Source: Prionace glauca | Taxonomy: Eukaryota > Chordata > Chondrichthyes > Carcharhiniformes > Carcharhinidae | Assembly: GCA_037974335.1 (NCBI GenBank) | Contig: CM075760.1 | Coordinates: forward strand, 7,437,432 to 7,501,431 | Reading direction: 5' to 3' | Length of the DNA stretch: 64,000 nucleotides | Shown: one piece after another, positions 21,060 to 32,600 of the stretch | How positions within the stretch are numbered: the first letter of the stretch is position 1 | Layout: each line of letters begins with the position of its first letter | The notes under the pieces: model-generated | What the model was told of the DNA's origin: nothing | Databases searched by the model: none | What the model saw: only the letters and a program-made list of their open reading frames with translations | Position numbers and translations under genes: made by a program

Positions 21060-22815
21060 TCACTGACTCTCTCACCCTCACCCACACTGACTCACTCACC
21101 CTCAATCTCTCATCCTCACTCAAACAACTTCACTCACTCACCCTCACTTACCCACCTTCCCTCACTGACACACTCTCTCTCACTCACCCTCACTCACTCA
21201 CCCTCACACACTCAACCACAATCACTCATCCCCAATCACTCACCCTCAATCACTCACCCTCATTCACGCTTACTCACTCATGCTCACTCACTCACCCTTG
21301 CTCACTCATCCACCCTCACACACACTCCCTCACACTCACTCCCTCACACACACTCCCTCACACCCTCACCCCCTCTCACTCACCCCCTCTCACTCACCCC
21401 CTCTCACTCACCCCCACTCACTCACCTCCACTCACACATCCCCACTCACTCATCCCCACTCACTCATCCCCACTCACTCATCCCCACTCACTCATCCCCA
21501 CTCACCCACCCTCACGCACTCGCCCTCACGCACTCAACCTCAGAAACTCACGGATCCTGATTCACCCTGAGTCACTCACACTCACTCACTCACTCACTCA
21601 CAATCACTCACTCATACTCACTCACTCACTCTCATCCATTCTCACTCACTCGCCCACAAGCACTCACACACCCTCATTCAAGCTCATTCATTCACGCAAA
21701 CACACGCCCTGATTCACTCATCCTCACACCCTCACTCACTCACAATCACTCACTCATATTTGCTCACTCACTCTCGTCCATCCTCACTCACCCACGAACA
21801 CTCATTCAACTTCACTCGTTCAACCTCAATCACTCACCCTGACTCACTCATTCTCACACCCTCACTGACTCACTCACATTCACTCACTCTCACACCCTCA
21901 GTCACGCACCCACATTCACTCACTCACCCTCACGCACTCACCCTCACGCGCCCTCATTAACTCACTGTCACTCAGCCACCCACAGTCATACACCATCACT
22001 CACTCAGCCTCACTCACTAAACCTCACTCACTGACTTAGACCCTCAGTCAGTCACCAACATTCATACTCACCTTCATTCACTCATCCAACTAATCCGTTC
22101 TCACTCACCCAGTCTCACTCAGTCTCACTCACCCTCACTCATTCACCCCATTCTCTCACACTCACTCACTCACCCCCACAGACTCAACTCAATGACCTTC
22201 TCTCTGTCTCTCTCTCACTTATGCCACCTCACCCATTCAAACTGACTCAAACTCACACACCTACCTTCACTCACACAAGCTCACATACTCATCATCACTC
22301 AACATCACGCAACCTAACTCACAAATCCTCAATCACTCATCCTCATCAAACACCTTCACTCAATCACCCTCACTCTCCCACCCATCCACATTCATTTTCC
22401 CTCACACACCACCCTCAATAACACACCCTGACTCATTCACTCTCAATCCTTACATACACAGTTACATTCACACCCTCATTCACTCAATCTCACTCACTTC
22501 CACTCACCCATCTCCACGAACCTTCACACATCCTCACTCACTCTCCCTTATTATTTCAATCTTGCTTACCTACACTCATCCAGCCACCTTCACTCACATT
22601 CAGCCACCTTCACTCACCTACCCTCTCACACACACCCTCAATTACTCACGCTCTCTCACCCTCACCCACACTTACTCACCCTCAATCACTCACTCTCACT
22701 CAAAGAACTTCACTCACTCACCCTCACTTACCCACCTTCCTTCACACATCACTCATCTACTCTGACTCATCTAATCACTCACCCTCACACACTCACATTC
22801 TCTCACTCACACTCA
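21060..22815 (+). repeat. CACTCAC-type satellite in the J-C1 intron (about 1.75 kb)
   Basis: Imperfect tandem copies of 'cactcacc', 'cactcaccct' and related 8- to 12-base units run almost without break. The plus (gene-sense) strand is nearly devoid of G in long stretches, so the G-rich strand here is the template strand. Long Ser/Thr/His/Pro frames are artefacts of the array. Parts near 21060-21160 and 22640-22740 resemble each other closely, which suggests a larger unit was also duplicated. Confidence 0.95.
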
Positions 22816-22859
22816 CTGAATCTGTGTGGGGAGGGTCTGCAACGAGAGAGAAGAAAGAT

Positions 22860-23640
22860 CTCAAGCTGCAGTTTGGTGTTGAAAGGTGGGAGCTGCACTG
22901 GGAGTGCAGAGAGCTGGAGGGAATCGCTGGGGGCTCGGGGCCAGGGACAATGGCAAAGAGTCAGGGGGAACAGGAGGCGGGGGAAAGGGCAGAGAGCCGG
23001 GGTGGGGGGAGGGCAGAGAGCCAGGGGAAATAGCAGAGAGCTGGGGGAAGGGCCGAGAGGCCGGAGAAAGGGCACATAGCCGGGGAACAGAGCGGAAAGC
23101 CGTGGAAAAGAGAAGAGAGAGAGGGGAAAGGGCAGGGAGCAAGGGGAAAGGGCAGAGAGACCAGTGAAAGGGGAGAGAGCCGAAAGGAAGGGCAGAGAGA
23201 TGGGGAAAAGGGGAGAAAGACCAGGGAAAGGGGACAGAACAAGGAAAAAGGGCGGGGAGGAACGAAAAAGGGCAGGGAGGCAGGAGAAAGGGCAGAGAGC
23301 CAAGGGACAGGGCAGAGAGCCCAGGGGAAAGGGCAGGAGAGTCAGGGGGAAAGGTCAGAGAGCTGGGGGAAAGGGGAAAGAGGATAGGGAGCAGGGACAG
23401 AGGGCAGAGAGCTGAGGGACAGCGTAGGGAGCTGAGGGAAAGAACAGAGAGCCGGGGGAGAGGGCACAGAGCTGGAGGAAAGTGTAGAGAACCAGGTGGA
23501 AATACAGAGAGCTGGATAAAAGGGGAAAAGAGCCACCGTGAAAGGCAGAGACCCAGGGGAAAGGGCAAAGAGCTGGGGGAAATGGGCAGAGAGCGGGTGA
23601 TGGATGGGCAGAGTGAGGAGGTTCAGAACAGAGCTAGCAC
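22860..23640 (+). repeat. Purine-rich AGCT-bearing array (switch-like) upstream of C1
   Basis: Imperfect tandem repeats of roughly 18-24 bases are built around 'gggcagagagc', 'ggggaaa' and 'gagctggggga'. The gene-sense strand is strongly G/A-rich. I count eleven AGCT tetramers between 22864 and 23635, many within GAGCTGGGG or GAGCTGAGG contexts. It lies about 1 kb upstream of the C1 exon, within the J-C intron. Composition, orientation and position all resemble a mammalian Ig switch region. Function is inferred only. The long Pro/Leu/Ser frames on the minus strand are by-products. Confidence 0.85.
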
Positions 23641-23921
23641 CACAATCGGCTCATCTGTAATCTCAGTGAATGATGGAGGAGACTTCAGGGCCCAAATGGG
23701 AAACTCTTGGTATTAATGTATGATCCGTCAATCCGTCAATAAATGTTGGATTTATTTGAGTTTATAATGACATTTAGAGTTTCCTGATCATTCAGTAAGT
23801 ATTCATTCCAGAGGTATTTTTGAAGCAAAGTCACTAATCTCCGTTTTGTGGAGTGAGAGACAGTGAGTTGGAGAGAGGAAGGGGCACCAATCAGTTTGAA
23901 CCCAGGCAATTTCCAAAACTA

Positions 23922-24035
23922 GTGTGGAGATGCCGGAGTGAGGTTGGTGTGGGCACAGTAAGGATTCCCACAACACCAGGTTAAAGTCCAACAGGTTTAT
24001 TTGGAATCACAAGCTGTTGGAGCTCCCTCATCAAG
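23922..24035 (+). mobile_element. Penelope-like element end, fragment
   Basis: The block 'cacaacaccaggttaaagtc' followed by 'aacaggtttatttggaa' is the terminal sequence shared with the elements at 36060, 47857, 49905 and 51720. Confidence 0.6.
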
Positions 24036-24377
24036 TGAGTGGATAGTCTGAATGAAGGGAGAACTTCTTCATCACAAAGTGTTGTTGTTTGAGAAATAAA
24101 CAGCGGTTCATCACACACTGCTGTTGTTGAGAAATAAATAGTTGCTGCAATAATGGAGACAATCTTTGCTGTTCTCTGTCAATCCAATGAATGACATGTC
24201 ATTGTGAGACTAACAGAATGTATTTTTTCTTCCTAATTTGATAGAAGTGGAGACAGGGATATGAGTTTCTACAGAGATGACAATTCCCAAATGATAGAAG
24301 TAACATCATCGCAAAGGCGGATGAAAGATTTAATCGGGAAATATTAGGGATAAGTTCATAATTCAAATCAATGTTGG

Positions 24378-24545
24378 AGATAGAAACATAGAAAAGAGAA
24401 GCTCGAGTAGGCCATTCGGCCCTTGGAGCCTACTCCGCCTTTCACTTTGGTCAGAGCTCATCACTATCCTGATCACACCTACTACCCATATCCCTTCATC
24501 CCTTTAACACCAAGAGCTATATCTAATATAGAAACCTATTTGTAA
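24378..24545 (-). mobile_element. CR1 3' end fragment
   Basis: The reverse complement of a CR1-like tail: 'gaaacatagaaaa' followed by 'gagtaggccattcggccctt'. It ends about 65 bases before the C1 acceptor. Confidence 0.65.
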
Positions 24546-24611
24546 CAATGTTTGATGACTTAATAAATGCAAGTAAGAGTCTAACTTGTTCAATTGGCTA
24601 TTCTTTCCCAG

Positions 24612-24911
24612 CGACACCGTCTGCGCCCACTCTGTATGGCCTGGTCTCCCCCTGTCAGCAACAGAACTCCGACGGCTCCATCACCTTCGGATGTTTGGCG
24701 ATGGATTACCTTCCAGATGTCTCCAAAGTGACCTGGAAGAAAAATGGGCAAACGGTCCCCAGTGGGTTTAAGACTTACCCATCAGTGAGAAACACGAAGG
24801 GAACCTACACCCTGAGCAGCCAGTTAACCATCAGCGACTCAGCGGGAGATTGTCCCAGAATTGACTGTGAGGTTCGACACATCAACACAGCCAAGAGCAT
24901 TGAAATACCAT
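24612..24911 (+). CDS. IGHM: IgM C1 exon
   Basis: The acceptor CCCAG ends at 24611. The phase-1 codon shared with JH gives Ala, then TPSAPTLYGLVSP. This is a complete C1-set Ig domain: a first Cys in SPC near the N-terminus (the usual light-chain bond position), the core Cys in TFGCLAMDYLP, the Trp in VTWKKNG and the second core Cys in IDCEVRH. It ends with IEIP and the first base of the next codon at donor GTAAGT (24912). No lesion is seen. Confidence 0.97.
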
Positions 24912-25049
24912 GTAAGTGTTATGGAGCTTGTGTGAAACAGAAACACTGTGGTTAACATGTGGGGCCTTGGTTATAACTCAGTTAAATAGATGTGCATCAT
25001 TCGGCTCTCTGGATTGGTCCAGTTAGTGTCTATTGACTGCAAATGAGTT

Positions 25050-25262
25050 AGAACATAGAACATAGAACATTACAGCGCAGTACAGGCCATTCGGCTCTCG
25101 ATGTTGCGCCGACCAGTGGAACCAATCTCATGACCCTCTAACCTAAACTATTCCAATATTATCCATATGACTATCCACTGACCATTTGAACGCCCTTAAA
25201 GTTGGCGAGTCCACAATGCTGCAGACAGGGCTTTCCAAGCCCTTACTACCCTCAGTTGACAA
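25050..25262 (-). mobile_element. CR1 3' fragment in the C1-C2 intron
   Basis: Reading the minus strand, the sequence ends in the CR1-type 'gcgctgtaatgttctatgttc' tail complement at 25050-25080. It carries the short C-terminal protein block (related to 'TLRAFKWSVDSHMDNIGIV'). Confidence 0.75.
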
Positions 25263-25322
25263 AAGTTTAATTGATCCACATCTTCTGCAGGAAATGACTG
25301 ATCTGTTTTTTTTTCCCTGAAG

Positions 25323-25637
25323 GCCCTCCGCCTGTGATCCATCCAACTCTTATCCTCACCGTGAGTTCCAGTGAAGAAATCTCACACAGGAAATTCGCAA
25401 TCATCGTCTGTTCAATCATCGATTTCCAGCCAGGGTCAATGGAAGTGAGTTGGCTGAAGAATGGGGAACCCACGCATTCAGGAATTGTCACCTCTCCCCC
25501 CTGTCGATTGAACGGGAACTTCTCGGCCAGCAGTCGGCTGACAGTCTCCGCTGGGGAATGGTTCAGCAAAGCGGTCTATACCTGCCAGGTCACTCATCAA
25601 GGACACATTCAGAGTCTGAACATCAGCGCATCTCAGG
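25323..25637 (+). CDS. IGHM: IgM C2 exon
   Basis: A polypyrimidine acceptor (T-run then CCCTGAAG) joins in phase 1 to C1, giving CPPPVIHPT. The Ig fold is marked by the Cys in IIVCSIIDF, the Trp in SWLKNGEP and the Cys in YTCQVTHQG. An extra Cys lies in SPPCRLNG. It ends SASQ plus one base at donor GTAAGA (25638). It corresponds to the second constant domain, which replaces a hinge in mu chains. Confidence 0.96.
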
Positions 25638-25819
25638 GTAAGATACTCAAACACAGTACAACACTTATCATTCTGATGTTAATCAGAATTAGGGATCTAT
25701 TAAAGTTGGTACAAAGCATTGAACAACTTGTAAGTTATTGCCATGTAGTTTGCTGCATTAGGACAATATCTCATTCAGAATTTCATCAGAAAAACAATTT
25801 TTTGTTATCCCTTCCTGAG

Positions 25820-26122
25820 ATGTGCATTTATTTCCCAAACCTGAGGGCACTGAAGTGTCACTCACGTTGCTGTGAATTTGGAGTCACATGCATGCCAGGC
25901 CAGATAAAGACAGCAGGTTGATTTTGGTAAGGAACATTTGTGAACTAGGAGGGGTTTTACAGCAATCGCTTCATGAGAACCATTTCAACTTTAAATTATA
26001 GATTTTTACAAAATTCAAATTTCACATTTGCAATGATGGGATTCGAATCTGTGTCCCCAGAGTCTTGCCCTAGGTTATAAGTCCATTGACAACACCATAT
26101 GCCACTGCCTCCCCTTAAAAGA
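25820..26122 (-). mobile_element. tRNA-derived SINE (type 2), reverse, in the C2-C3 intron
   Basis: The minus strand reads a tRNA-like head with box B complement near 'gggattcgaatctg' (26039), then the type 2 body with 'gtgactccaaattcacagcaa'. It is antisense to IgM. Confidence 0.75.
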
Positions 26123-26553
26123 GTGCCCCCTTTCGGTTTGAAGCAATATAGTGAGTGAGATGGCCTTGATGTCAGCTTGTTCCTGAGACAGCTGGTAAAC
26201 TTCGGAGAGACAGTAGGTGTGAGAATGTTTCATAGGTCACAGCACAGGGGTAAAATATTAGAAAGTGCATCCACCCTATTTATAAACCAACGGCCAGTAC
26301 TTTTTCCCTGAGATCAGGATGGTGTGTTTGTTTGGGAATTCTCCAATTCTGATTCATGGAAATGTTACCGCTGCTCCAATATTTAATACAGGGAATAATT
26401 CCATACAGCAAGCTGGCTTCCCATTCGCCATGGAAGGTGAAAGGCGAGAGTTAGAGATTGATATATTGAAGGCGACTTTGTCTCCTTCAGGCTGAAGACT
26501 GCTGTCCTGCTTCTGAAGGGGAACTAGGGCTCATTTTCATTTCTCATTCACAG

Positions 26554-26862
26554 ATCCTCCCCTGTGCCTTGATACCACAGTGAAGATACAGCCACCACCA
26601 ATAGAACAGGTCTTACTGGAGGCGACCGTGACCTTAACCTGCATCATTTCTCATGCTCCTGATGGAGTTAACGTGTCCTGGATCCGAGACAGGAAGTATT
26701 TGAAATCAGAGATTGCCGAAAAGCCCGGAGCGGATCGTGACAGCGTGATCAGCAAATTAAGCATCTCCACACAAGCCTGGCTGAGTGCGTCTGTGTTTGA
26801 GTGCGTGGTGAGCCATCAGGATCTGCCGACTCCTCTAAGAACATCTATCCACAAGGAAACAG
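26554..26862 (+). CDS. IGHM: IgM C3 exon
   Basis: Acceptor CATTCACAG; the joint gives [13 protein letters not shown]. Core residues are the Cys in [12 protein letters not shown], the Trp in VSWIRDRKY and the Cys in [11 protein letters not shown]. An extra Cys in PPLCLD could form an inter-chain bond. The exon ends HKET plus one base at donor GTGAGC (26863). Phase is consistent with C2 and C4. Confidence 0.96.
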
Positions 26863-26904
26863 GTGAGCTGAGAGATTGAAGCAATAAATGTAGGGTCAAT
26901 GGCA

Positions 26905-27605
26905 GGGTTCTGAGCAATGTGGAGGAACAGGGAGATCCCGGGGTTCATATCCACAGATCTCTGAAGATTGCCACTAAAGTGGATAGAGCCGTGAAGAAGG
27001 CTTAAAGTGTGTTAGTGTTTATTAACAGGGGGTTAGAGTTTAAGAGCCGTGGGGTTATACTGCAATTGCACAGAGCCTTGGTGAGACCACATTTGGAATA
27101 TTGTGTGCAGTTCTAATCACCTCACTATAAGGAGGATGTGGAAGCATTGGAGGGAGTGCAGAGGAGATTTACCAGGATGCTGCCTGGTTTGGAGGGCAGG
27201 TCTTATGAAGAAAGGTTGAAGGAGCTGGGGCTTTTCTCTTTAGAACAGAGGAGGATGAGAGACGACTAAATAGAGGTTTATAAGATGGTGAGGAGGATTG
27301 ATAGAGTGGATGTTCAGAGACTATTTCCTCGGGTTACTAGGGGGGCATTACTATAAGGTTCATGGTGGGAGATACAGGAGGGATGTCCGAGGTAGATTCT
27401 TTACTCAGAGTGTGGTTACGGTGTGGAATGCACTGCCTGCTGTGATAGTGGAGTCAGACACTTTAGGAACTTTCAAGCGGTTATTGGATAGACACATGGA
27501 GCACACCAGAATGATAGGGAGTGGATTAGCTAGATCTTGGGTTCGGACATAGCTCGGCACAACATTGAGGGCCTGTACTGTGCTGTACTGTTCTATGTTT
27601 CTATG
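26905..27605 (+). mobile_element. CR1 LINE 3' portion in the C3-C4 intron
   Basis: It encodes fragments of the CR1 RT C-terminus (for example YRRDVRGRFFTQSVVTVWNALP) and ends with a 'gtactgttctatgtttctatg' tail. It has the same orientation as the IgM gene and is interrupted by stops. A further 3'-tail scrap lies at about 27825-27895. Confidence 0.85.
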
Positions 27606-28075
27606 TAAATGCATCACTGTGTCTATCTCCAGTGAAAGTGTACTACTCAATAGTTAGTATTCAGTGCATTAATGTTCTCCCCTGAACTAAACGACTCTGC
27701 ACTGATTGATATTTTTCTGAGGAGTTTGATGTGTTGATGAGTGAAAGGTGAACTGTAGGCGATGTTATTGGGTTTAGATCGAAGAATAAGGGAGGAGCCT
27801 GATGTGGAGCATCAAAAACCAGAAAACCAAAAAGAAAAAGTAGATCAGTTGGGCCGAATGGCCTGATTCTGTGCTGTAAACTTTCTGAATCTTTCCACTC
27901 CACCCCCCCTGAGTTATCTGAGAAAACAATTGTGTTCATCTCCCCTCCAAGCTGCAAATCAAAAATGGGAAGAGTTAAAATCAGAAGCGAAGCACATTTT
28001 TCTGAGATCTAACCTGTGGTTTCATTGTCTCCAGAATTCTCCAGTTTATTGACATTTATTGTACATTTTCTGCAG

Positions 28076-28467
28076 ATCCAAATCCGCGGGAACCGGTCGT
28101 CTCTGTCCTCCTGCCCTCGGCAGAAGACGTCTCCGCTCAGAGTTTCGTCTCCCTCAGCTGCTTAGTGAGAGGTTTCTCCCCCCGAGAGATCTTCGTCAAA
28201 TGGACCGTCAACGACAAGCCGGTGAATCCCGGGAACTACAGGAACACCGAGGTGGTGGCGGAGAACGGCGATAGCTCCTTCTTCATGTACAGCCTGTTAT
28301 CCATTGCAGCAGAGGAATGGTCCAGTGGCGCTTCTTACTCCTGTGTGGTGGGACATGAAGCCATCCCCTTGAAGATCATCAACAGAACAGTTGACAAATC
28401 CAGCGGTAAACCCAGTTTTGTGAACATTTCCCTTGCACTGATGGACACTGTTAATTCATGTCAATGA
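28076..28467 (+). CDS. IGHM: IgM C4 exon with secretory tailpiece
   Basis: After acceptor TCTGCAG the exon encodes [14 protein letters not shown], then an Ig domain with Cys in [10 protein letters not shown], Trp in VKWTVNDKP and Cys in [11 protein letters not shown]. The mu tailpiece follows: an N-glycosylation motif in [10 protein letters not shown] and the penultimate Cys of NSCQ (polymer and J-chain bonding in mu chains), then TGA at 28465-28467. An internal donor at 28406 (codon AGC, then G before GTAAAC) lets the exon splice to the membrane exon instead. This internal splice is standard for IgM. The sequence identifies the isotype as IgM rather than IgW. Confidence 0.98.
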
Positions 28468-28495
28468 GAGTCACTCACTTCCATTAAAAACTACA

Positions 28496-28509
28496 ATAAA
28501 AAGAATAAA
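28496..28509 (+). terminator. Poly(A) signals for secreted mu
   Basis: AATAAA at 28496-28501 and again at 28504-28509, about 30-40 bases after the secretory stop codon, the usual place for the mu-s cleavage signal. Confidence 0.75.
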
Positions 28510-29579
28510 AACATTTTCCTCTAACGATCAATGAAATACCCAATTGTTTAATTGGTTGTTTTTCAGTTTTACTTCCACATCTTTGATTTGAGTCAGATAT
28601 TTTCATGTTTGGGACCCAAAATTGTTGAACCAGTGCTCCCAGCGGAGATAGACACTGGGTCAGGGATAGAATAGAGCACATTCATTACAGGATTTTGCAA
28701 AATATCTTCACTGACTTTCCTCCCGCTGAGGGGAAAACACTCCGACATTTTTAACATGTCTGACACACAAACACAACATTTAGATCTCTGTGTCCCTGTT
28801 TCTCTCATTGACCACCTCTTTAAGCTGCTGCACCGCACCCACTGGGAACTGAAGTGAGGGTCACACACAAAAACATGGAGAAATATTACCCCCATCGGAT
28901 TGAGGGAGAGTGAAATTGTTAACATCCTGGATTCCCACTAACCCAGCAGAGAGAGGGGAGGAGCAGTAATTAATCCATGTCCCAAAACTTCCTCAATGAA
29001 AAAAGGAGGAATGTCATTATTTAATCCACTTACCTCTACCTCCTCAGTGGTTAGAACCATCAGGGACATTGTATCACCGGGTAGGGAGAGGGAAACTCTG
29101 AGCTCACTCTCCTCCCTCTCCCGTGTTTGGAAGGGAACAATTCTCTACTATAAGGACCCAGTTGCCAACAGTACAAATTAGTTTCCGGTTTACTTGCTAC
29201 AGATTTTGAAGTATCATTAACTTAATCATTGAAATATATCTATATGAAAGCAACATAATTTTAAAATGTCTCAACACTCTTGTTCCTGTCAATCATCTGC
29301 TGGCATTGATTTCCCAGAATACAAATTTAAACAAGTCATAGATTCCTCCCCGGGTTTTAATTGTTCCGTCCCTGAGGTCTCTGAGATACATCAATGAATT
29401 ATTTCATTCTCTCTCCTGATATCACTGTGCCCCTCACATAAAATACATTTCTACAGCAAAACATTGAAAATATGTTCCATTATTCGAGTTGTCTGGATCA
29501 TATTCAGTTCACTATGGTCGGTGAAACTTGGAGCAACAGTTAAAAAAATACACATACTGATAAAACTGCCTAAAACTGT

Positions 29580-31222
29580 CACAATTATACATACATACAT
29601 AGGCGTACACACCCACACTCACACACTCACTCTCACACACTCACACACTACACACACTGCACAAACACACACTATACATTCACACACAATCACACACACA
29701 CTCACTCTCACACACACACACACACACTCACACACACATACACACACTCACACATACAGACACACTACACACTCACACACTCATTCACACACTCACACAA
29801 ACACACACGCACACACACACACTCTCACACACACTCACCCACACACACACTCACACACTACACATTCTCACATACACACACTCACACATACAGACACACT
29901 ACACACTCACACACTCATTCACACACTCATACACACATACACACACACACGCATACACACACACAGACACATGGACACAGTTGCACAAATACACATACTC
30001 ATATATATGCACACGAATACAGAATGTTAATATACTCACGCAAACGCATACACATACTCCCACACACAGAAATATAGACAGGCACATTCAAATACAGACA
30101 CAGAATCTCACAAATACACAATACACTCAAATACATACACAACAAAAACACAGATACATTCAGAAATACAAATGCGCATTCACGGATCAGAAGAATACAC
30201 AATATACGCACAAACGAACTCAAACAAGCACGATCCCACAAATACACTAATGGACCACACAGATTCAAACAAAAATACATGCATACACAAACACTCTCTC
30301 TCCCTTTCTCTTTCGCTCTCTCTGTCCCACACGCACCATCCACACACAAACACACAAACACACACACATACATGCATACACAAGGGGGCAGACACCCGCA
30401 CACACAGACACGGACTTGTACAAGAAGGCACAAAACAAAACATGCACACAAATTATCAAATATGTACATACGCACGCAGAACCTTATACAAACACACAAG
30501 TACACACTTACCTAAACATACGTGACTAGGTACACAGACCCAAACACAAACACATACATGTGTACACACAATACGAACAGATAACATGCATGCAGGTCCA
30601 AAACATACACAAACAGATACACACACTCAAACAAATGCATATTCTCACACGTTCTCGCTGAAATGAATACTGATATAGAGACCCACAATGTTATACACAT
30701 TATCACTTATACAGGGAAATACGTGTAACAATATTAACACACTGCATATAGATAAACAGAGAGCAAAACTTTTTCACACAAACATGTGGATGCAAACATT
30801 CACATGCTCATACAGAACAGAACACCACGGGACACAATACTACACATGGAAACACAGGTATATGCTGACACATTGTTATAAATAACAATCAACACGGATT
30901 TACATGCACTAACATGTTAACAGACCAGACACACACAGAAAGGGAAGGAAACATTACTCGAGTGATAGAAATTCACACATTGAAATAGGCAGAAACACGA
31001 GCACACGTTAAGAGTGGCATTAATAAATATACAGAGACTTCACACAATAATAGTCATATATCCACAATGTCTGAAGAATAAATTATACAAATTATCTACA
31101 ATGTCTGAAGAATAAATTATACACACAGACACACAACTACACAAATCAACAAACACAGACAAATGAATCCCTCATACACACAGATTAACTCAGGACCAAA
31201 GATTAATGCAGCTCAGGAAGTG

Positions 31223-31264
<42 letters not shown>

Positions 31265-31310
31265 CTCACACATACACACACGCACACAGACACACACACA
31301 CAATCTTAAA
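29580..31310 (+). repeat. CA-rich microsatellite block in the C4-membrane intron
   Basis: About 1.7 kb of interrupted 'cacaca', 'cacactca' and 'cacatac' repeats, densest at 29590-30000 with a pure CA run near 31229-31262. Long His/Thr frames here (and Cys/Val frames on the minus strand) are low-complexity artefacts. The block lies between the secretory poly(A) signals and the membrane exons. Confidence 0.93.
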
Positions 31311-31868
31311 TATAAACGGCAGGTAAATGATGAAAGTAAAATTTAAGTGTGAATTTGAATGGACATACATACCGAGAACTATCCCAATTCTCAAAACACC
31401 GCCAAACACGTTGAGAAACTGAATTAAGCTCATGATTTACTAAACATTTCCACTGTAAATAAGCAAAGATTGGAAATTACATCCCAGATCTTAAACAGCA
31501 GCATTCATAGTTTACAGATCAGTCATCATCTGTGGAAACAATCATTGACAGGGGAATGTTCCTCTATATCAGTCAAAACATTCTTCAATAAGGGTTCGTG
31601 GCAAATAGTTCAAAATGAACTGATTCTCAAGAAAACACCTTCAGTGCTTTCTGACATGGACTCTCCAAGGAATACCAATAAGGATCAGGTGTGAAAATAG
31701 TTATGGAGATCTGTTACTGAGTGTCTTGAATTTAACAGGAGATATACATTGAAAATTAGACATGAGAATGAATGAACAGTTCATGAAGGAGAACAGGGAA
31801 ACGAAAACAATGAGATTCCCGGGATAAATAAAGTAATCTAATTCCATTTCCTGGCCTCTGTCCCCTAG

Positions 31869-31996
31869 ACCCCACCGACCGCATCTGGATTGAAGACAGT
31901 GAGGATGATAACAGCAACATCTGGACAACCGCTTCCACATTCATCGTCCTGTTCTTCCTGAGCATTTTCTACAGCACTGCCGTCACTCTGGTGAAG
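31869..31996 (+). CDS. IGHM: IgM membrane exon 1
   Basis: Acceptor TCCCCTAG; the phase-1 joint to the internal C4 donor gives Asp. The exon reads an acidic extracellular linker ([16 protein letters not shown]), a hydrophobic transmembrane helix ([18 protein letters not shown]) with the polar Ser/Tyr/Thr face typical of B-cell-receptor mu chains, and Lys at the membrane edge. It ends on a codon boundary at donor GTGAGA (31997). Confidence 0.96.
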
Positions 31997-32128
31997 GTGA
32001 GATGATTCAATTCACTCACATTTCAAACTGGCAGAATGGATTTGAAAAATCTCTCATTGTTTCACTGATTAAAAACATTAATGTCCCGCATCAGATACAT
32101 CTGCTTCAATATTGTCTCTATTTTACAG

Positions 32129-32137
32129 ATCAAATGA
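32129..32137 (+). CDS. IGHM: IgM membrane exon 2 (Ile-Lys-stop)
   Basis: After acceptor ATTTTACAG the reading continues ATC AAA TGA, giving the very short cytoplasmic tail VKIK expected of membrane mu (VKVK in mammals). The 3' UTR follows. Confidence 0.93.
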   Translation: MK

Positions 32138-32583
32138 TGGGTTGAACTTTGGATGCTGAAGATTTCCCTCAGCTGATTATAAAGATCTCTGTACGGCTCA
32201 ACTACAATATCAGCTCTCGGTGACTGTATCAGTAAAATTCTCCCAGCTTATCATTCTGAATCTGTAACTGAGGCTACCTTAGATTTTATTTCAGTTTTCA
32301 GTGTAAATTGTATGAGGCATTTTTGATATAATGTAATTATGGTTAATAGTTTCCACACAGTTCAAATTTCATGTGTAAATAAGAAACTTGTTTTATTTCT
32401 TATTCACATTTGTGAATTCCTCTTCCGATTAATGTCCTGTTTTCTATTTTTGGTGCATGTAACGGATGTCCAAATATTGACGGATTCCCTGTGCATGTGT
32501 TCTATTTTCAATGTAATGTTCGATCGTTGTGTTCACTTTTCTAACTTAAAAAAATCGTTTTAAAATGTTCTCTGAATTTTTAA

Positions 32584-32600
32584 AATAAACATTGAATAAA
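32584..32600 (+). terminator. Poly(A) signals for membrane mu
   Basis: AATAAA at 32584-32589 and 32595-32600, about 450 bases after the membrane-exon stop, mark the likely end of the membrane transcript and of the cluster. Confidence 0.7.

Noticed and set aside
21011-22421. Ser/Thr/His/Pro-rich frames up to 233 codons
   Set aside because: Low-complexity translation of the CACTCAC array inside the IgM J-C1 intron.
22803-23568. Minus-strand Leu/Pro/Ser-rich frames of 166 and 235 codons
   Set aside because: By-products of the purine-rich array; they overlap each other in different frames and have no domain.
29464-30525. His/Thr and Cys/Val-rich frames on both strands
   Set aside because: CA-repeat translations within the C4-membrane intron.
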